Shown here: in pieces, positions 19,013 through 27,342 of the stretch
Position numbering within the stretch: the stretch's first letter is position 1
Layout of the letters: every line of letters starts with the position of its first letter
Source: an uncultured Eubacteriales bacterium
GTDB lineage: Bacteria; Bacillota; Clostridia; Christensenellales; Aristaeellaceae
Direction: 5' to 3'
Length of the DNA stretch: 64,000 bases
Assembly (NCBI GenBank): GCA_900315315.1
Contig: OMYT01000008.1
Span: 1-64,000, forward strand
The notes under the pieces: model-generated
The model's input: the letters and a program-made list of their open reading frames with translations, nothing else
Told to the model about the DNA's origin: nothing
Databases searched by the model: none
Program-made: the position numbers and the translations under genes

Positions 19013-19837
19013 TTAATAGTAACGTTCCGTGGTATAGGTGTCCGTCTTGGAACTGGCGTTCAGTTCAGCCGTGGGATCGAAGAACTTCTCTTCCCCGTTC
19101 ACAACGGCAACCACCCAGGCGTGATAGGTATTCGCGCCGACGGTTCCGATCATCAGGCGGGCCGGGACCCCCTGGGACCGCAGCATCGCACAGGTCATGG
19201 CGGACAGATCCTGGCAGATACCCATCTTGGTATTCCAGCACTCGTCGATCTGCGGCAGCTGTCCGGGTTTCACCGTCACGCTCTTGATAAAGTCGTACAC
19301 GAAATTGCTGGTAACGTAATTGCAGACTGCTTTATAGATCTCCGCCTGGTCCGTCATGTCCTTGCACATCTCTGTTGCGTACTGGACGCAGGCGGTATTC
19401 TCGTCATAGTTCACATACTGGTTCGGATAAAGGAAGCAGCTCAGTTCGTCGGGCATCTTGACGTTCAGCTTCACGGTGCCCTCTTTGGCGTATTTCTTGC
19501 CGCTCGCGTTCTCGAACAGGGCAACCTGGTATTTTCCGCTTCCGAACTGGAGCGGGAAAACTTCGTAGTTGCCTTCGCCGTTCAGGTCGTAATTCAGCTT
19601 GGCGCCCGCGGTGGACACCTGAAGCTTCAGCCGCTTGTTGGACTTTTTGCCCTTGACCATGATATAACCCTGGTCCATATGGCTGCAGTCAATGGTCATC
19701 TTCCCGTCTTTCTTGACCGTTTTGCCGCTGGCCTCCGGAAGATTGAGCCCGATCGCGATTGCCATGAAAACCGCACAGGCAGCAAGAATCAGCGCAGCGC
19801 ATATGATAATACGCTTTTTGCCCATTCTCGCGATCAT
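19013..19837 (-). CDS. Secreted transglutaminase-like protein
   Basis: About 274 residues from an ATG with AGGAGG nine bases upstream; longer versions would read through a repeat element and are rejected. The N-terminal membrane segment (IIICAALILAACAVFMAIAI) is a signal anchor. A beta-rich region follows, then a transglutaminase-like cysteine-protease fold with the triad Cys in GICQDLSAM, His in TYHAWVV and Asp in KFFDPTAE. Such extracytoplasmic domains act as peptidases or crosslinking enzymes. It is 56 bp upstream of the pilus platform gene on the same strand, so it may be co-transcribed and process or crosslink pilus-like subunits; that link is inference. Confidence 0.8.
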   Translation of the reverse strand: MIARMGKKRIIICAALILAACAVFMAIAIGLNLPEASGKTVKKDGKMTIDCSHMDQGYIMVKGKKSNKRLKLQVSTAGAKLNYDLNGEGNYEVFPLQFGSGKYQVALFENASGKKYAKEGTVKLNVKMPDELSCFLYPNQYVNYDENTACVQYATEMCKDMTDQAEIYKAVCNYVTSNFVYDFIKSVTVKPGQLPQIDECWNTKMGICQDLSAMTCAMLRSQGVPARLMIGTVGANTYHAWVVAVVNGEEKFFDPTAELNASSKTDTYTTERYY

Positions 19838-19864
19838 AGCTATTCCCTCCTGTAGCACAGTACC

Positions 19865-19975
19865 AAAAACCCCATGTTGCCCGAAGGTCCAGGGGGTTCG
19901 CGCGCCCGGAAAACTGTCCGGTGGACAGTTTTCAGTAAGAAACGGGCGGCAGCCATGGGCACTCGGAAAGCCCAA
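19865..19975 (-). repeat. Interspersed structured repeat, copy R2 (long form)
   Basis: Minus-strand order: GGGCTTTCCGAG, GCCGCCCGTT, a 9-bp hairpin AAACTGTCC-ACC-GGACAGTTT, CCGGGCGC, GAACCCCC, CCTTCGGG, then ATGGGGTTTTTGG. The CGCCCG/CGGGCG stem encloses the hairpin. The final CCCC...GGGGTTTTT could act as a terminator. It lies in the gap between HU and the transglutaminase-like gene. Confidence 0.8.
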
Positions 19976-20059
19976 GCCAGTCTCTGATACCCTATTAGTG
20001 ATATGATTCTATCACATTACCATCCCTTTTGCAACCGTTTTAAAAAATGGCGCAAAAAA

Positions 20060-20093
20060 AACCGCGGCTTGTTGAAACCGCGGCTCTGTGAAT
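20060..20093 (-). terminator. Terminator of the HU gene
   Basis: CCGCGG appears twice, separated by a TTTCAACAAG loop region that extends the pairing (TTT with AAG), and the minus strand continues TTTTTTTT. It lies about 10 bp after the HU stop codon, a textbook intrinsic terminator. Confidence 0.85.
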
Positions 20094-20098
20094 CGGAA

Positions 20099-20374
20099 TT
20101 ACTTGTTTACAGCGTCCTTCAGCGCCTTGCCGGCCTTGAAAGCGGGGGCCTTGCAGGCAGCGATCTTCACGGAATCGCCGGTGCGGGGGTTGCGGGCAAC
20201 GCGCGCGGGACGGGTCTTCGCTTCGAAGGTGCCGAAGCCGATCAGCTGAACTTTTTCACCCTTGGCCATGCTCTCAGCAATCACGTCCAGAACGGCGTTC
20301 AGAGCAGCTTCGGATTCTTTCTTGGTCATTTCGGTTTTGGCTGCCAGAGCAGTAATCAGTTCACCCTTATTCAT
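20099..20374 (-). CDS. hup: HU-family DNA-binding protein
   Basis: 91 residues, the standard HU length, with AAGGAGG before the [23 protein letters not shown] is the HU dimerisation helix pair, [13 protein letters not shown] the strand leading to the DNA-binding arms, and [19 protein letters not shown] the arm and C-terminal region. Acts as a nucleoid-associated, DNA-bending homodimer. Monocistronic: it has its own promoter and terminator and separates the pilus-like operon from the exopolysaccharide locus. Confidence 0.97.
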   Translation of the reverse strand: MNKGELITALAAKTEMTKKESEAALNAVLDVIAESMAKGEKVQLIGFGTFEAKTRPARVARNPRTGDSVKIAACKAPAFKAGKALKDAVNK

Positions 20375-20409
20375 TGATGGGTTCCCTCCTTGATTGATAT
20401 TGCGTTATC

Positions 20410-20437
20410 AGTATATCCAAAGAAATACTCCTGTCAA
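20410..20437 (-). promoter_or_regulatory. Promoter of the HU gene
   Basis: On the minus strand TTGACA, a 16-base spacer and TATACT lie about 35 bases upstream of the HU start codon. Close to the sigma-A consensus, as expected of a highly expressed nucleoid protein. Confidence 0.85.
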
Positions 20438-20556
20438 GTCTTTTTTCGCCGGAATGCCTTATTTTGTGCCATTTGGGGGTTATAATGCACAAAATGTGCC
20501 GTTTCATGCCCGTTTTCACCCATCTATCTTATAAATCCCGAAGGTTTAAAGCAATC

Positions 20557-20659
20557 GGCCGAAGGGGTTCAGGGGTTCGTAGCGCCCGGAAATAAAGCCA
20601 GTGGCTTTATTTCAGCGAAGAACGGGCGGCAGCCCAGGAAGACCGGAAAGCCCCCTTAT
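20557..20659 (-). repeat. Interspersed structured repeat, copy R3 (long form, overlaps a gene end)
   Basis: Same layout as R2 and R4, but the central hairpin is AATAAAGCC-ACT-GGCTTTATT on the minus strand instead of AAACTGTCC/GGACAGTTT. Every base change on one arm is matched on the other. The surrounding CCGCCCG/CGGGCGC and AAGGGG/CCCCTT segments are kept. Half of the element is translated as the last residues of the adjacent epimerase gene. Confidence 0.85.
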
Positions 20660-21716
20660 AATCTGCAAACCATTCACAGAACGCCCTCAAGCCTTCCCTC
20701 ACATCTGTCCTCGGCTCATACCCATAATCCCGGGCGAGCGGTCCCGTATCCGCATACGTCACCGTCACATCCCCCAGCTGCATCCCGACATACTCCCGCA
20801 GAGACTCAAAATCAGTGTCCGCCGGCATAATCCCGGCCCGAACCAGTTCCTCCTGCAGGATCTCCAGAAACTTCATCAGGTTCACCGGGCTTCCCCGCCC
20901 GATATTATAAATTGCGTACGGCGCGGTTTTTCGTCCGTCCGCCATAGGCTCCGCAACAGGAGCCCCCTGCATCACACGGAAAATCCCTTCAATAATATCA
21001 TCTATATAGGTAAAATCTCGTTCACACTCCCCGTGGTTGAAAACCCGGATCCTCTCCCCCGCCACCAGTTTTTTCGCGGCGGAAAAATAAAACATGTCCG
21101 GCCGCCCGGCGGGTCCGTAGACAGTGAAAAAACGCAGCCCAGTCGCCGGGACCCCGTAGATCTTTGCGTAAGCATACGCCAGCAGTTCATCGCACTTCTT
21201 TGTCGCCGCGTAAAGAGACATGGGCTCGTCCGTCCGGTCATCTGTGGAAAACGGAATATGAGGATTCTCCCCATAAATCGAGGAAGAAGAAGCGAAAACC
21301 AGATGCTTGACCGGATGTTTCCTGCACGCTTCCAGAATGTTGCAGAATCCCGTCAGGTTATTCTCGAGGCTTTCTTCTGGATGGTCAATCGAATACCGAA
21401 CTCCTGCCTGCGCCGCCAGATGGACGACAAGATCAAACCGGTACTGTTCGAAAAGCATCTCAATCAGTTTAAGGTTTGCAATCGATTCCTTCACGAATAC
21501 ATGCCTGACCGGTAGTTCCTCTGTCAGCCGCTCAATCTGGTCAAGCCGGTACTCCTTCAGTACCGGATCATAATAATCATTCATATTATCCAGGCTGACA
21601 AGAACACCCGTCCCCATCTCCTTCGCCAGCCGCATAACCAGATTCGCCCCAATAAATCCCGGAGACCCGGTCACCAGGATTCTTTTTCCCAGTAAATCGA
21701 TTGCTTGTTTTTGCAT
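20607..21716 (-). CDS. UDP-glucuronate 4-epimerase-like SDR enzyme
   Basis: About 369 residues from the ATG of MQKQAID; a TTG five codons upstream is less likely. Extended SDR with Rossmann motif TGSPGFIGA, LDNMNDYYDPVLKEYRL (typical of UDP-glucuronate epimerases), HLAAQAGVRYS, the catalytic YAATK (YxxxK), and FTVYGPAGRPDM. It should interconvert UDP-glucuronate and UDP-galacturonate, a precursor for the locus polysaccharide; other UDP-sugar 4-epimerase activity cannot be excluded. It is the last gene of the exopolysaccharide locus. The last 15 residues (GAFRSSWAAARSSLK) and the stop codon come from repeat copy R3, so the native C-terminus has been replaced or extended. Confidence 0.85.
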   Translation of the reverse strand: MQKQAIDLLGKRILVTGSPGFIGANLVMRLAKEMGTGVLVSLDNMNDYYDPVLKEYRLDQIERLTEELPVRHVFVKESIANLKLIEMLFEQYRFDLVVHLAAQAGVRYSIDHPEESLENNLTGFCNILEACRKHPVKHLVFASSSSIYGENPHIPFSTDDRTDEPMSLYAATKKCDELLAYAYAKIYGVPATGLRFFTVYGPAGRPDMFYFSAAKKLVAGERIRVFNHGECERDFTYIDDIIEGIFRVMQGAPVAEPMADGRKTAPYAIYNIGRGSPVNLMKFLEILQEELVRAGIMPADTDFESLREYVGMQLGDVTVTYADTGPLARDYGYEPRTDVREGLRAFCEWFADYKGAFRSSWAAARSSLK

Positions 21717-21749
21717 TCCAAACCTTACCAATCTTCTAATTGCAGACGT

Positions 21750-22850
21750 TCAATTTGGGAAAACACTCTGATGTTGTGTGCAGCCAATACCAGATGCAGA
21801 GTCTGTCAACATTGCACTGATCATCCTTCGCATCATTTCCTGAATCGTCCTGTCACTGTCTCTTCTCGATGGCACCCAGCCTAGCTCTCTTAAGGCACGT
21901 GTGTCAAGGTCCATATATAACGTATCCGGAAACGCCCTCTCTTTTTCTTTCTGTATATCAAATACAACTCCTATACCGTTTTCTTTGGCAACCCTATCAG
22001 CCATATCAGCAATGGAACAGTATGTTTCTTCATCAGCAGCATTGTAAATTCCGTTCTCTTTTCCCTTCAATAAGACGGTAAGAATTGCTGTAACTGCATC
22101 AGTCGTATACAGATAACTCCGTTCTGTTTCTCCCCGGGTCTTCAGTACAATATCCTTTTTCTCAATTACACATCTTGCCATGTATGCAAAAAGACGTTGA
22201 TCCCCGTAATATACGCCGGGACCGAATGTCTGCGTTAGTCTGACGACTTTTGCCGGTACTCCGTATTCGCTTGCATAAGCCTGACACAATGCCTCTCCCG
22301 CAATTTTACTGATTGGGTAACTGTTCCGAAGATTACTGGGTGAAAAACAGCCTATATCCTTTTCTGAAACGCAATGGCCTCTTTCAGGATAACCGTACAC
22401 CTCCATACTGGACAGGAAAACATAAGACTTTACTTTTTTTTCCAGAGCCAGCTTCAAAGTATGATCAGTACCGAAAACTATCGTCTGTATGGTTTCCACC
22501 GCATGCTCAACAAAATCCCGGGAAGCAGTTTGACTCGCGCAGTGGATGATAAAATCAATCGAATCGGCTATATGGAAATCGTCTTCAACATTTCCGACGG
22601 TAAAACTGATCGCATCATCATCGAGAAATCCCTCAAAAACTGACCTTGCTCGATCCAGGTCGCGAACCAGTAAAAGAAGCTTCATCCGCAAACCGCGCAG
22701 CTTATTCGCGCGATGCAATGCCTTGACCAGGGTCTTTCCGATAAGCCCGGTTGCCCCAGTGATAAAAATGGTTCTGCCGCGCAAATCCTCCCAGGGAATA
22801 AAATCCGCTTCGTTTATTCTCTCCAGATCTTCCGTCAGTATGTTCGTCAT
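21750..22850 (-). CDS. NAD-dependent epimerase/dehydratase (SDR)
   Basis: 366 residues with GGATGAG before the ATG. Extended SDR: TGATGLIGK nucleotide motif, FIIHCASQTASRDFV, FLSSMEVYG, catalytic NSYPISK (YxxxK), and TFGPGVYYGDQR. It lies three bases downstream of an IspD/TarI-like cytidylyltransferase and near licD. In Firmicutes surface-glycan loci this trio is common and is thought to make and attach a CDP-activated polyol or similar group; substrate not visible from sequence. The last ~15 residues look unlike the family and may be a variable tail. Confidence 0.8.
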   Translation of the reverse strand: MTNILTEDLERINEADFIPWEDLRGRTIFITGATGLIGKTLVKALHRANKLRGLRMKLLLLVRDLDRARSVFEGFLDDDAISFTVGNVEDDFHIADSIDFIIHCASQTASRDFVEHAVETIQTIVFGTDHTLKLALEKKVKSYVFLSSMEVYGYPERGHCVSEKDIGCFSPSNLRNSYPISKIAGEALCQAYASEYGVPAKVVRLTQTFGPGVYYGDQRLFAYMARCVIEKKDIVLKTRGETERSYLYTTDAVTAILTVLLKGKENGIYNAADEETYCSIADMADRVAKENGIGVVFDIQKEKERAFPDTLYMDLDTRALRELGWVPSRRDSDRTIQEMMRRMISAMLTDSASGIGCTQHQSVFPN

Positions 22851-22853
22851 GCT

Positions 22854-23585
22854 CTACTCATCCAATCCATAGATTTGGGCGTTCTCTTTTGCCTCAAGGA
22901 TAGCCCTCGCAATATAAAAATCTGCCGGCGTTGTGATTTTGATATTCTCGATAGGTCCGTCAATCAGATGAAGGTACATCCCCCAGCTTTGCATCATTGT
23001 GCATGAATCAATAATGTTGTTCTGGCCTTCCGCAAGGAACTTTTCGTGTGCTGCCAGAATATCCCTTAGCCAAAAGCTTTGAGGCGCTTTCGCAACTCTT
23101 GAGCATTCCCTCATTGGTACCTGTTCAATGATTGAATCCGATGAATTCACAACAAGGATAGTTTCGGTAACTAATCCTGTAGTGATAGCGGAACCATAAG
23201 CAAGAACACTATTGATATTATCTGTGATTACTTTCTCGTTAATCAGCGGTCGGACACCGTCATGAATCAGTACGATGCTTTGTTCAGTAGGATCAAGTTC
23301 CCTGGCTGCCTTTAAGCCATTGTATATGGAAAGCTGTCCGGTTTTTCCTCCCGGCACGACTCTTTTGACTTTATCCAGTCTGTATATATACTTCAGTTTC
23401 TGAAAATGATTGATCCATTCCGTGATGCAGACAACCACAATAGCGTCAACCAGCGGATGATTCTCGAAATGTTCAATTGTGTGGACAATAATAGGCTTGT
23501 TAAACAACGTCAGGAATTGCTTTGGCTTTTCCTTGCTGTTCATTCTGCTTCCTGTGCCGCCGGCAAATATTATCGCGATATTCAT
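22854..23585 (-). CDS. IspD/TarI-family cytidylyltransferase
   Basis: 243 residues, ATG after GGGAG. Motifs: FAGGTGSRM (CTP binding), PKQFL, VPGGKTGQLSIYNGL, IHDGVRPLI and the late KITTPADFYIA. It transfers CMP to a sugar- or polyol-phosphate. IspD itself would be in an isoprenoid context; here the neighbours are SDR, LicD and glycosyltransferases, so TarI/Bcs1-like production of a CDP-polyol (for example CDP-ribitol) for glycan decoration is more likely. That substrate is inference from context. Confidence 0.85.
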   Translation of the reverse strand: MNIAIIFAGGTGSRMNSKEKPKQFLTLFNKPIIVHTIEHFENHPLVDAIVVVCITEWINHFQKLKYIYRLDKVKRVVPGGKTGQLSIYNGLKAARELDPTEQSIVLIHDGVRPLINEKVITDNINSVLAYGSAITTGLVTETILVVNSSDSIIEQVPMRECSRVAKAPQSFWLRDILAAHEKFLAEGQNNIIDSCTMMQSWGMYLHLIDGPIENIKITTPADFYIARAILEAKENAQIYGLDE

Positions 23586-23639
23586 TCTGAACTCCCGTAT
23601 TGAACCCGATTGCGTATTTTCACGATCAGATCAGTCATT

Positions 23640-24539
23640 TTAGGTTGATCTGTTTTCATTGGTAAATGTGATTCTCTGTATATAGTGATGTTCCCGCTGT
23701 TCTTCAGGAGGTATGACCATATAATCACCGTAAAGTTTCTTTAAATATGTGTCATATCCTTTGGGCACAGGGAAAGATGTGCACTCAAATCTCATAGGTA
23801 CTGCTTCTGTCACCCATTCTCTGGGATATATTTCGCCGAAATAATGCTTTCTCCCGCTTGGGATCCCGACCATTCGGGAGTTCTCGTCATGATACTGATT
23901 CACACGGTCAACCACATCATACCATTCCTTTGACTTTCGATAAGAAAAAAGGCGGCCTGTGCAAAGGCATATTTTCCTGATCACAGTAACAGGCGGATTG
24001 TTTTCTTTCCTGTTCCTGGCACATTCATATTCGAATACCAAGCCTGCAATGATTCGGCAGATCTCCGCGCGTACACCCCGGAGCAATCTGAAAACAGCGG
24101 AATTCGGCAGGTTCTCAATCTGAAAGACATCAATTTCCAATCCGTGCCTGAAACCGTTTTCATCGCAGACTATAACGTTTTGATTCTCAATTTTCCCGCA
24201 TCGATAGTTGCTGTGCTGTTTATAATTTGGAGCGCGGAAAACATACTTCCCGTGAAAATAATCATCAAACAGGTCTTTCATTCTTTCGAAATCTTTTCTC
24301 GGCATATTGATGTCCATATCATCATCCCATGGAATAAACCCATGATGTCTGACCGCCCCCAGAACAGATCCACCGCCCAATGTAGCGTTTAAGCCATTTG
24401 CGGCAAACATTTCAAACAGATCCATCGCCATTTCCAGATAAACCTGCTGCACCTGTTTCAGTTCGAATTGTGTCATGCATCGCATGTCACTTCTTCGTTT
24501 TATTTCTTCATGAAATCGTTGCTTATGATTTGCAATCAT
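23640..24539 (-). CDS. LicD-family phosphotransferase
   Basis: 299 residues, AGGAGAG before the ATG. LicD signature: TLGGGSVLGAVRHHG, then GFIPWDDDMDINMPR with the metal-binding acidic cluster, and later EIDVFQIENLP. The C-terminus has FPVPKGYDTYLKKLYGDYM, usual for the family. LicD enzymes transfer phosphocholine or another phospho-alcohol from a CDP donor to cell-surface glycans. The adjacent cytidylyltransferase probably supplies the donor. No choline kinase or choline transporter is present, which argues for a non-choline substrate such as a polyol phosphate. Confidence 0.88.
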   Translation of the reverse strand: MIANHKQRFHEEIKRRSDMRCMTQFELKQVQQVYLEMAMDLFEMFAANGLNATLGGGSVLGAVRHHGFIPWDDDMDINMPRKDFERMKDLFDDYFHGKYVFRAPNYKQHSNYRCGKIENQNVIVCDENGFRHGLEIDVFQIENLPNSAVFRLLRGVRAEICRIIAGLVFEYECARNRKENNPPVTVIRKICLCTGRLFSYRKSKEWYDVVDRVNQYHDENSRMVGIPSGRKHYFGEIYPREWVTEAVPMRFECTSFPVPKGYDTYLKKLYGDYMVIPPEEQREHHYIQRITFTNENRST

Positions 24540-24601
24540 ATGCTGATCTCTCCTACCAAATTGACTTGTCGATTATCTTCGTTTTCTCTTGGCATTCTAT
24601 C

Positions 24602-25543
24602 TTATTTTCTTTTGGAACAAATCGTTCTTTTGACCTTGAGAATAGTATTTTGTGTTGTAATTAACATAAGAAGCTTCATGACAAAAAAAACAAACTTCTT
24701 TCTTGGATACTTCCTCACATGGTTGTTAGCGTTGATCAGTTTCAAATACCAGGTCAGGCATTTGCTAAAGTCTGACAAAGAATGAAAAACCTTCTCGTAT
24801 GAGAAGCGATAGTGGAGAGCCAACTCATCGTCTGTCACACTTCCCAGCAACTCCAGTAATAATCTCTTCTGTGTGATTATTGAGCATTGTTTTTGCTTTT
24901 CATAGTTTATATTTGTGATTCGATTCACATGAATACGACGATATAATAAAACTTCCGGTAAAATCTCTATCTTTCCGCCGGTTCTGCTGATTTTCTTGCA
25001 CAAATCATAATCCTGCGCATAAGTTAAGTTTTCGTCATAGGTAATTTTATGTTCCAGCAATGTCTGATGGCGAATAAACATAGTCGGATGAACAGGGCCT
25101 GGATAGTAGAAAAGAGTCTTGATCCGATAATAATCCATATCATTAATCCTGGTTATATGTGATTTGTTGTTTGCGGCAAAATTCTGTACGGTTGCGCCGC
25201 ACATCACAACATCTGGATGGCTTTCCATGAATAAATACTGCCTCTCAAATCGTGTCGGCAGTGAAATATCATCAGCATCCATTCGGGCAATATACTGTCC
25301 GTTTGCATTTTCCAATCCAATATTCAGCGATTTGGTTATTCCAATGTTTTTCTGATTGTGAATGATCTTTATTCGTTTATCCCGGATCGATTTCAAGTAT
25401 GCACCAGTCCCGTTTGTGGACCCATCGTTAATTATAATGAATTCAAAATCCTGAAAAGTTTGATTCAGAATACTGTTCACAGCCTCTTGCAGCATTTGAA
25501 TTTCTGTGTTGTATGTGGGCATGATGACACTGATCTTAACCAA
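24602..25543 (-). CDS. Family 2 glycosyltransferase
   Basis: 313 residues. The start is a TTG with GAGGTGG upstream, giving MVKISVIMPTYNTE, the canonical GT-A beginning. IIINDGST and the DXD-type ARMDADDIS metal site are present, then FERQYLFMESHPDV. It should add one sugar from a nucleotide-sugar donor to the lipid-linked repeat unit on the cytoplasmic side. Specificity cannot be read. Visibly A+T-rich like the genes beside it. Confidence 0.88.
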   Translation of the reverse strand: MVKISVIMPTYNTEIQMLQEAVNSILNQTFQDFEFIIINDGSTNGTGAYLKSIRDKRIKIIHNQKNIGITKSLNIGLENANGQYIARMDADDISLPTRFERQYLFMESHPDVVMCGATVQNFAANNKSHITRINDMDYYRIKTLFYYPGPVHPTMFIRHQTLLEHKITYDENLTYAQDYDLCKKISRTGGKIEILPEVLLYRRIHVNRITNINYEKQKQCSIITQKRLLLELLGSVTDDELALHYRFSYEKVFHSLSDFSKCLTWYLKLINANNHVRKYPRKKFVFFVMKLLMLITTQNTILKVKRTICSKRK

Positions 25544-25683
25544 AGACTCGTACCACCTCTTGTTTTTTGTTTTTCATGGTAAAGCAATTCTCTCCCATCC
25601 ATCTGATGAAAAGATTCTTATTGTCCTTTCCGACACAGGTTAAATTTCTTTCTTCGTTTCTGATACAGATATAACAAAAACGT

Positions 25684-26526
25684 TTATCTTTGGATTTGAT
25701 GTCGTAAATAACATTTTTTGATGCTTTGTGGCATTAAGCCTTTAGCAATCAATATGCAGGCCGGTTTGATGAGCCATCTTCTTGGAAAGCCTAGTCGTTT
25801 ATATCCTGCCGCACGGGTTCTGATGGATCGAATCCTTCTGCGTAATGTCCGTCGATTTAAAGCTGATGCATCCATCCGCACATCATACAGAGCTTCATCA
25901 ATAGTTGCAGCCTTAAAACCTTTCTCAAAGAAGCGGAACCACAAATCTACGTCTTCAACACCCTCAACCATCGGACTTTCTGTATATCCGCCCAGGGTGT
26001 CAAAAACATGCCGCCTGGCCATGATCGTTGCGTGAAAAATCGGAGTTCCGCCACGTAGCATTTCTGGCTTCGGATCCAAAGGTGCCTGTTGAATACCGTG
26101 ATACCCTTTTTCATCGAATTTCCGCATCTGTGTTCCCACCAGATCTATATCCGGGTGCTCCTGCAGATATCGAACCTGTTTTTCAAAACGTTCCGGATGG
26201 GAAATATCATCTCCGTCCATTCTGGCAATCAGATCACCATCTGCATGCTGGAGGCATTGATTCAGTGCGTAAGAAAGTTTACGATTTTGTTCACTGTGAT
26301 AGATCCTGATCCTATCTGGGTATCTCTCCGTGTACTCCCTTGCAATATCATATGTCCCGTCTGTAGAACCGTCATCATACAGAATCAGTTCCCAGAACGT
26401 ATACGTCTGCTGAAAAATGGAATCAACCGCACTTTCTAGCGTTTTTTCGCAATTGTATATCCCCATGATTACAGAGATCTTCGGAAAGTCGGCCGTCTGA
26501 TATGAACGTTTATTAACTGGTTCCAT
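25684..26526 (-). CDS. Family 2 glycosyltransferase
   Basis: 280 residues. ISVIMGIYNCEKTLESAVDS, LYDDGSTDGT and IARMDGDDISHPERFEKQ are the GT-A/GT2 nucleotide-binding and DXD motifs; GVEDVDLWFRFFEKGF holds the usual catalytic ED pair. Its start overlaps the end of the upstream GT32 gene by 14 bases, indicating translational coupling. Acceptor and donor unknown. Confidence 0.88.
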   Translation of the reverse strand: MEPVNKRSYQTADFPKISVIMGIYNCEKTLESAVDSIFQQTYTFWELILYDDGSTDGTYDIAREYTERYPDRIRIYHSEQNRKLSYALNQCLQHADGDLIARMDGDDISHPERFEKQVRYLQEHPDIDLVGTQMRKFDEKGYHGIQQAPLDPKPEMLRGGTPIFHATIMARRHVFDTLGGYTESPMVEGVEDVDLWFRFFEKGFKAATIDEALYDVRMDASALNRRTLRRRIRSIRTRAAGYKRLGFPRRWLIKPACILIAKGLMPQSIKKCYLRHQIQR

Positions 26527-27253
26527 TGTCTTTCCTGTTACTCTGATTATTTTTGAACCTGTTTAAAGCATTGACACCGAAAACTCGGTGAATCGGTCTT
26601 GTAAGATTACTGCGTAGAACGGAGCTTTTCTTCAACCAGCTTTTTCCATACCAATGGATACTGTATGTGTTCTTTGTAATCCGAAGTCGCCCTGTTGGAT
26701 CCTCATATGGATTCAGGTAATCAATGGGTAATATTTCTGCACCAGACACACACTGTCTCTTACCATTAAGAATAAGGCCATGTGAAACGAGAACTGCCGT
26801 ATTGATTTGCGGACATGTAACAATCGGATAGTTTCCTTTTTCATCAGGTTGTAAATCTGAATAATACTTTATCATACTGCTAATAATCGGATTATTTGCA
26901 ATACAGCCGAAACCTAATCCGGTAGCTACATAGTCGTTTGTTTCAAAGCCAAAATAAGCTTCATATTGCAGCAAATTATCTAGTGGCCGGATAATCTCCA
27001 CATCGGTATCCAGATAGATACCGCCATGCTCTTTTAAAATTATGAGCCGTGCAAGGTCGCTGAAAAAAGCCCATTTTTGATGTTCGTAACACCATTTCAG
27101 ATATGGTTGCTGCTGAAAGTCAAAGTTCGTTTCATTCCACTCAATGATTTCATAATCCGGACAATATTGTCCCCAACTAGCAATGCATCTCCTGTACAGC
27201 TTCGGCTTTGGATTCTGGCCAAACCAGCAATAGTGGATTATCTTCGGAATCAT
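26513..27253 (-). CDS. GT32-type glycosyltransferase (DXD sugar-binding family)
   Basis: 246 residues starting MIPKIIHYCWFGQNPKP, the typical start of capsular GT32 enzymes. KWAFFSDLARL and the DXD motif in GGIYLDTDVEII mark the donor-binding site; HWYGKSW closes the catalytic domain. The family uses GDP- or UDP-sugars (mannosyl- or galactosyltransferases are known). It overlaps the next GT2 gene. Confidence 0.9.
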   Translation of the reverse strand: MIPKIIHYCWFGQNPKPKLYRRCIASWGQYCPDYEIIEWNETNFDFQQQPYLKWCYEHQKWAFFSDLARLIILKEHGGIYLDTDVEIIRPLDNLLQYEAYFGFETNDYVATGLGFGCIANNPIISSMIKYYSDLQPDEKGNYPIVTCPQINTAVLVSHGLILNGKRQCVSGAEILPIDYLNPYEDPTGRLRITKNTYSIHWYGKSWLKKSSVLRSNLTRPIHRVFGVNALNRFKNNQSNRKDNGTS

Positions 27254-27342
27254 GATTGATTGTCTCCTATTGAAGGTATACGAAAAGTCGATATTTCATT
27301 TCTTCATTGGAGAAGCCTGGTGGTTTTTTTAAGGCATTGCAA

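Noticed and set aside
19838-19975. N-terminal extension of the transglutaminase-like protein
   Set aside because: The extra codons lie in repeat R2 and lack a start signal. The internal ATG has AGGAGG and opens a signal anchor.
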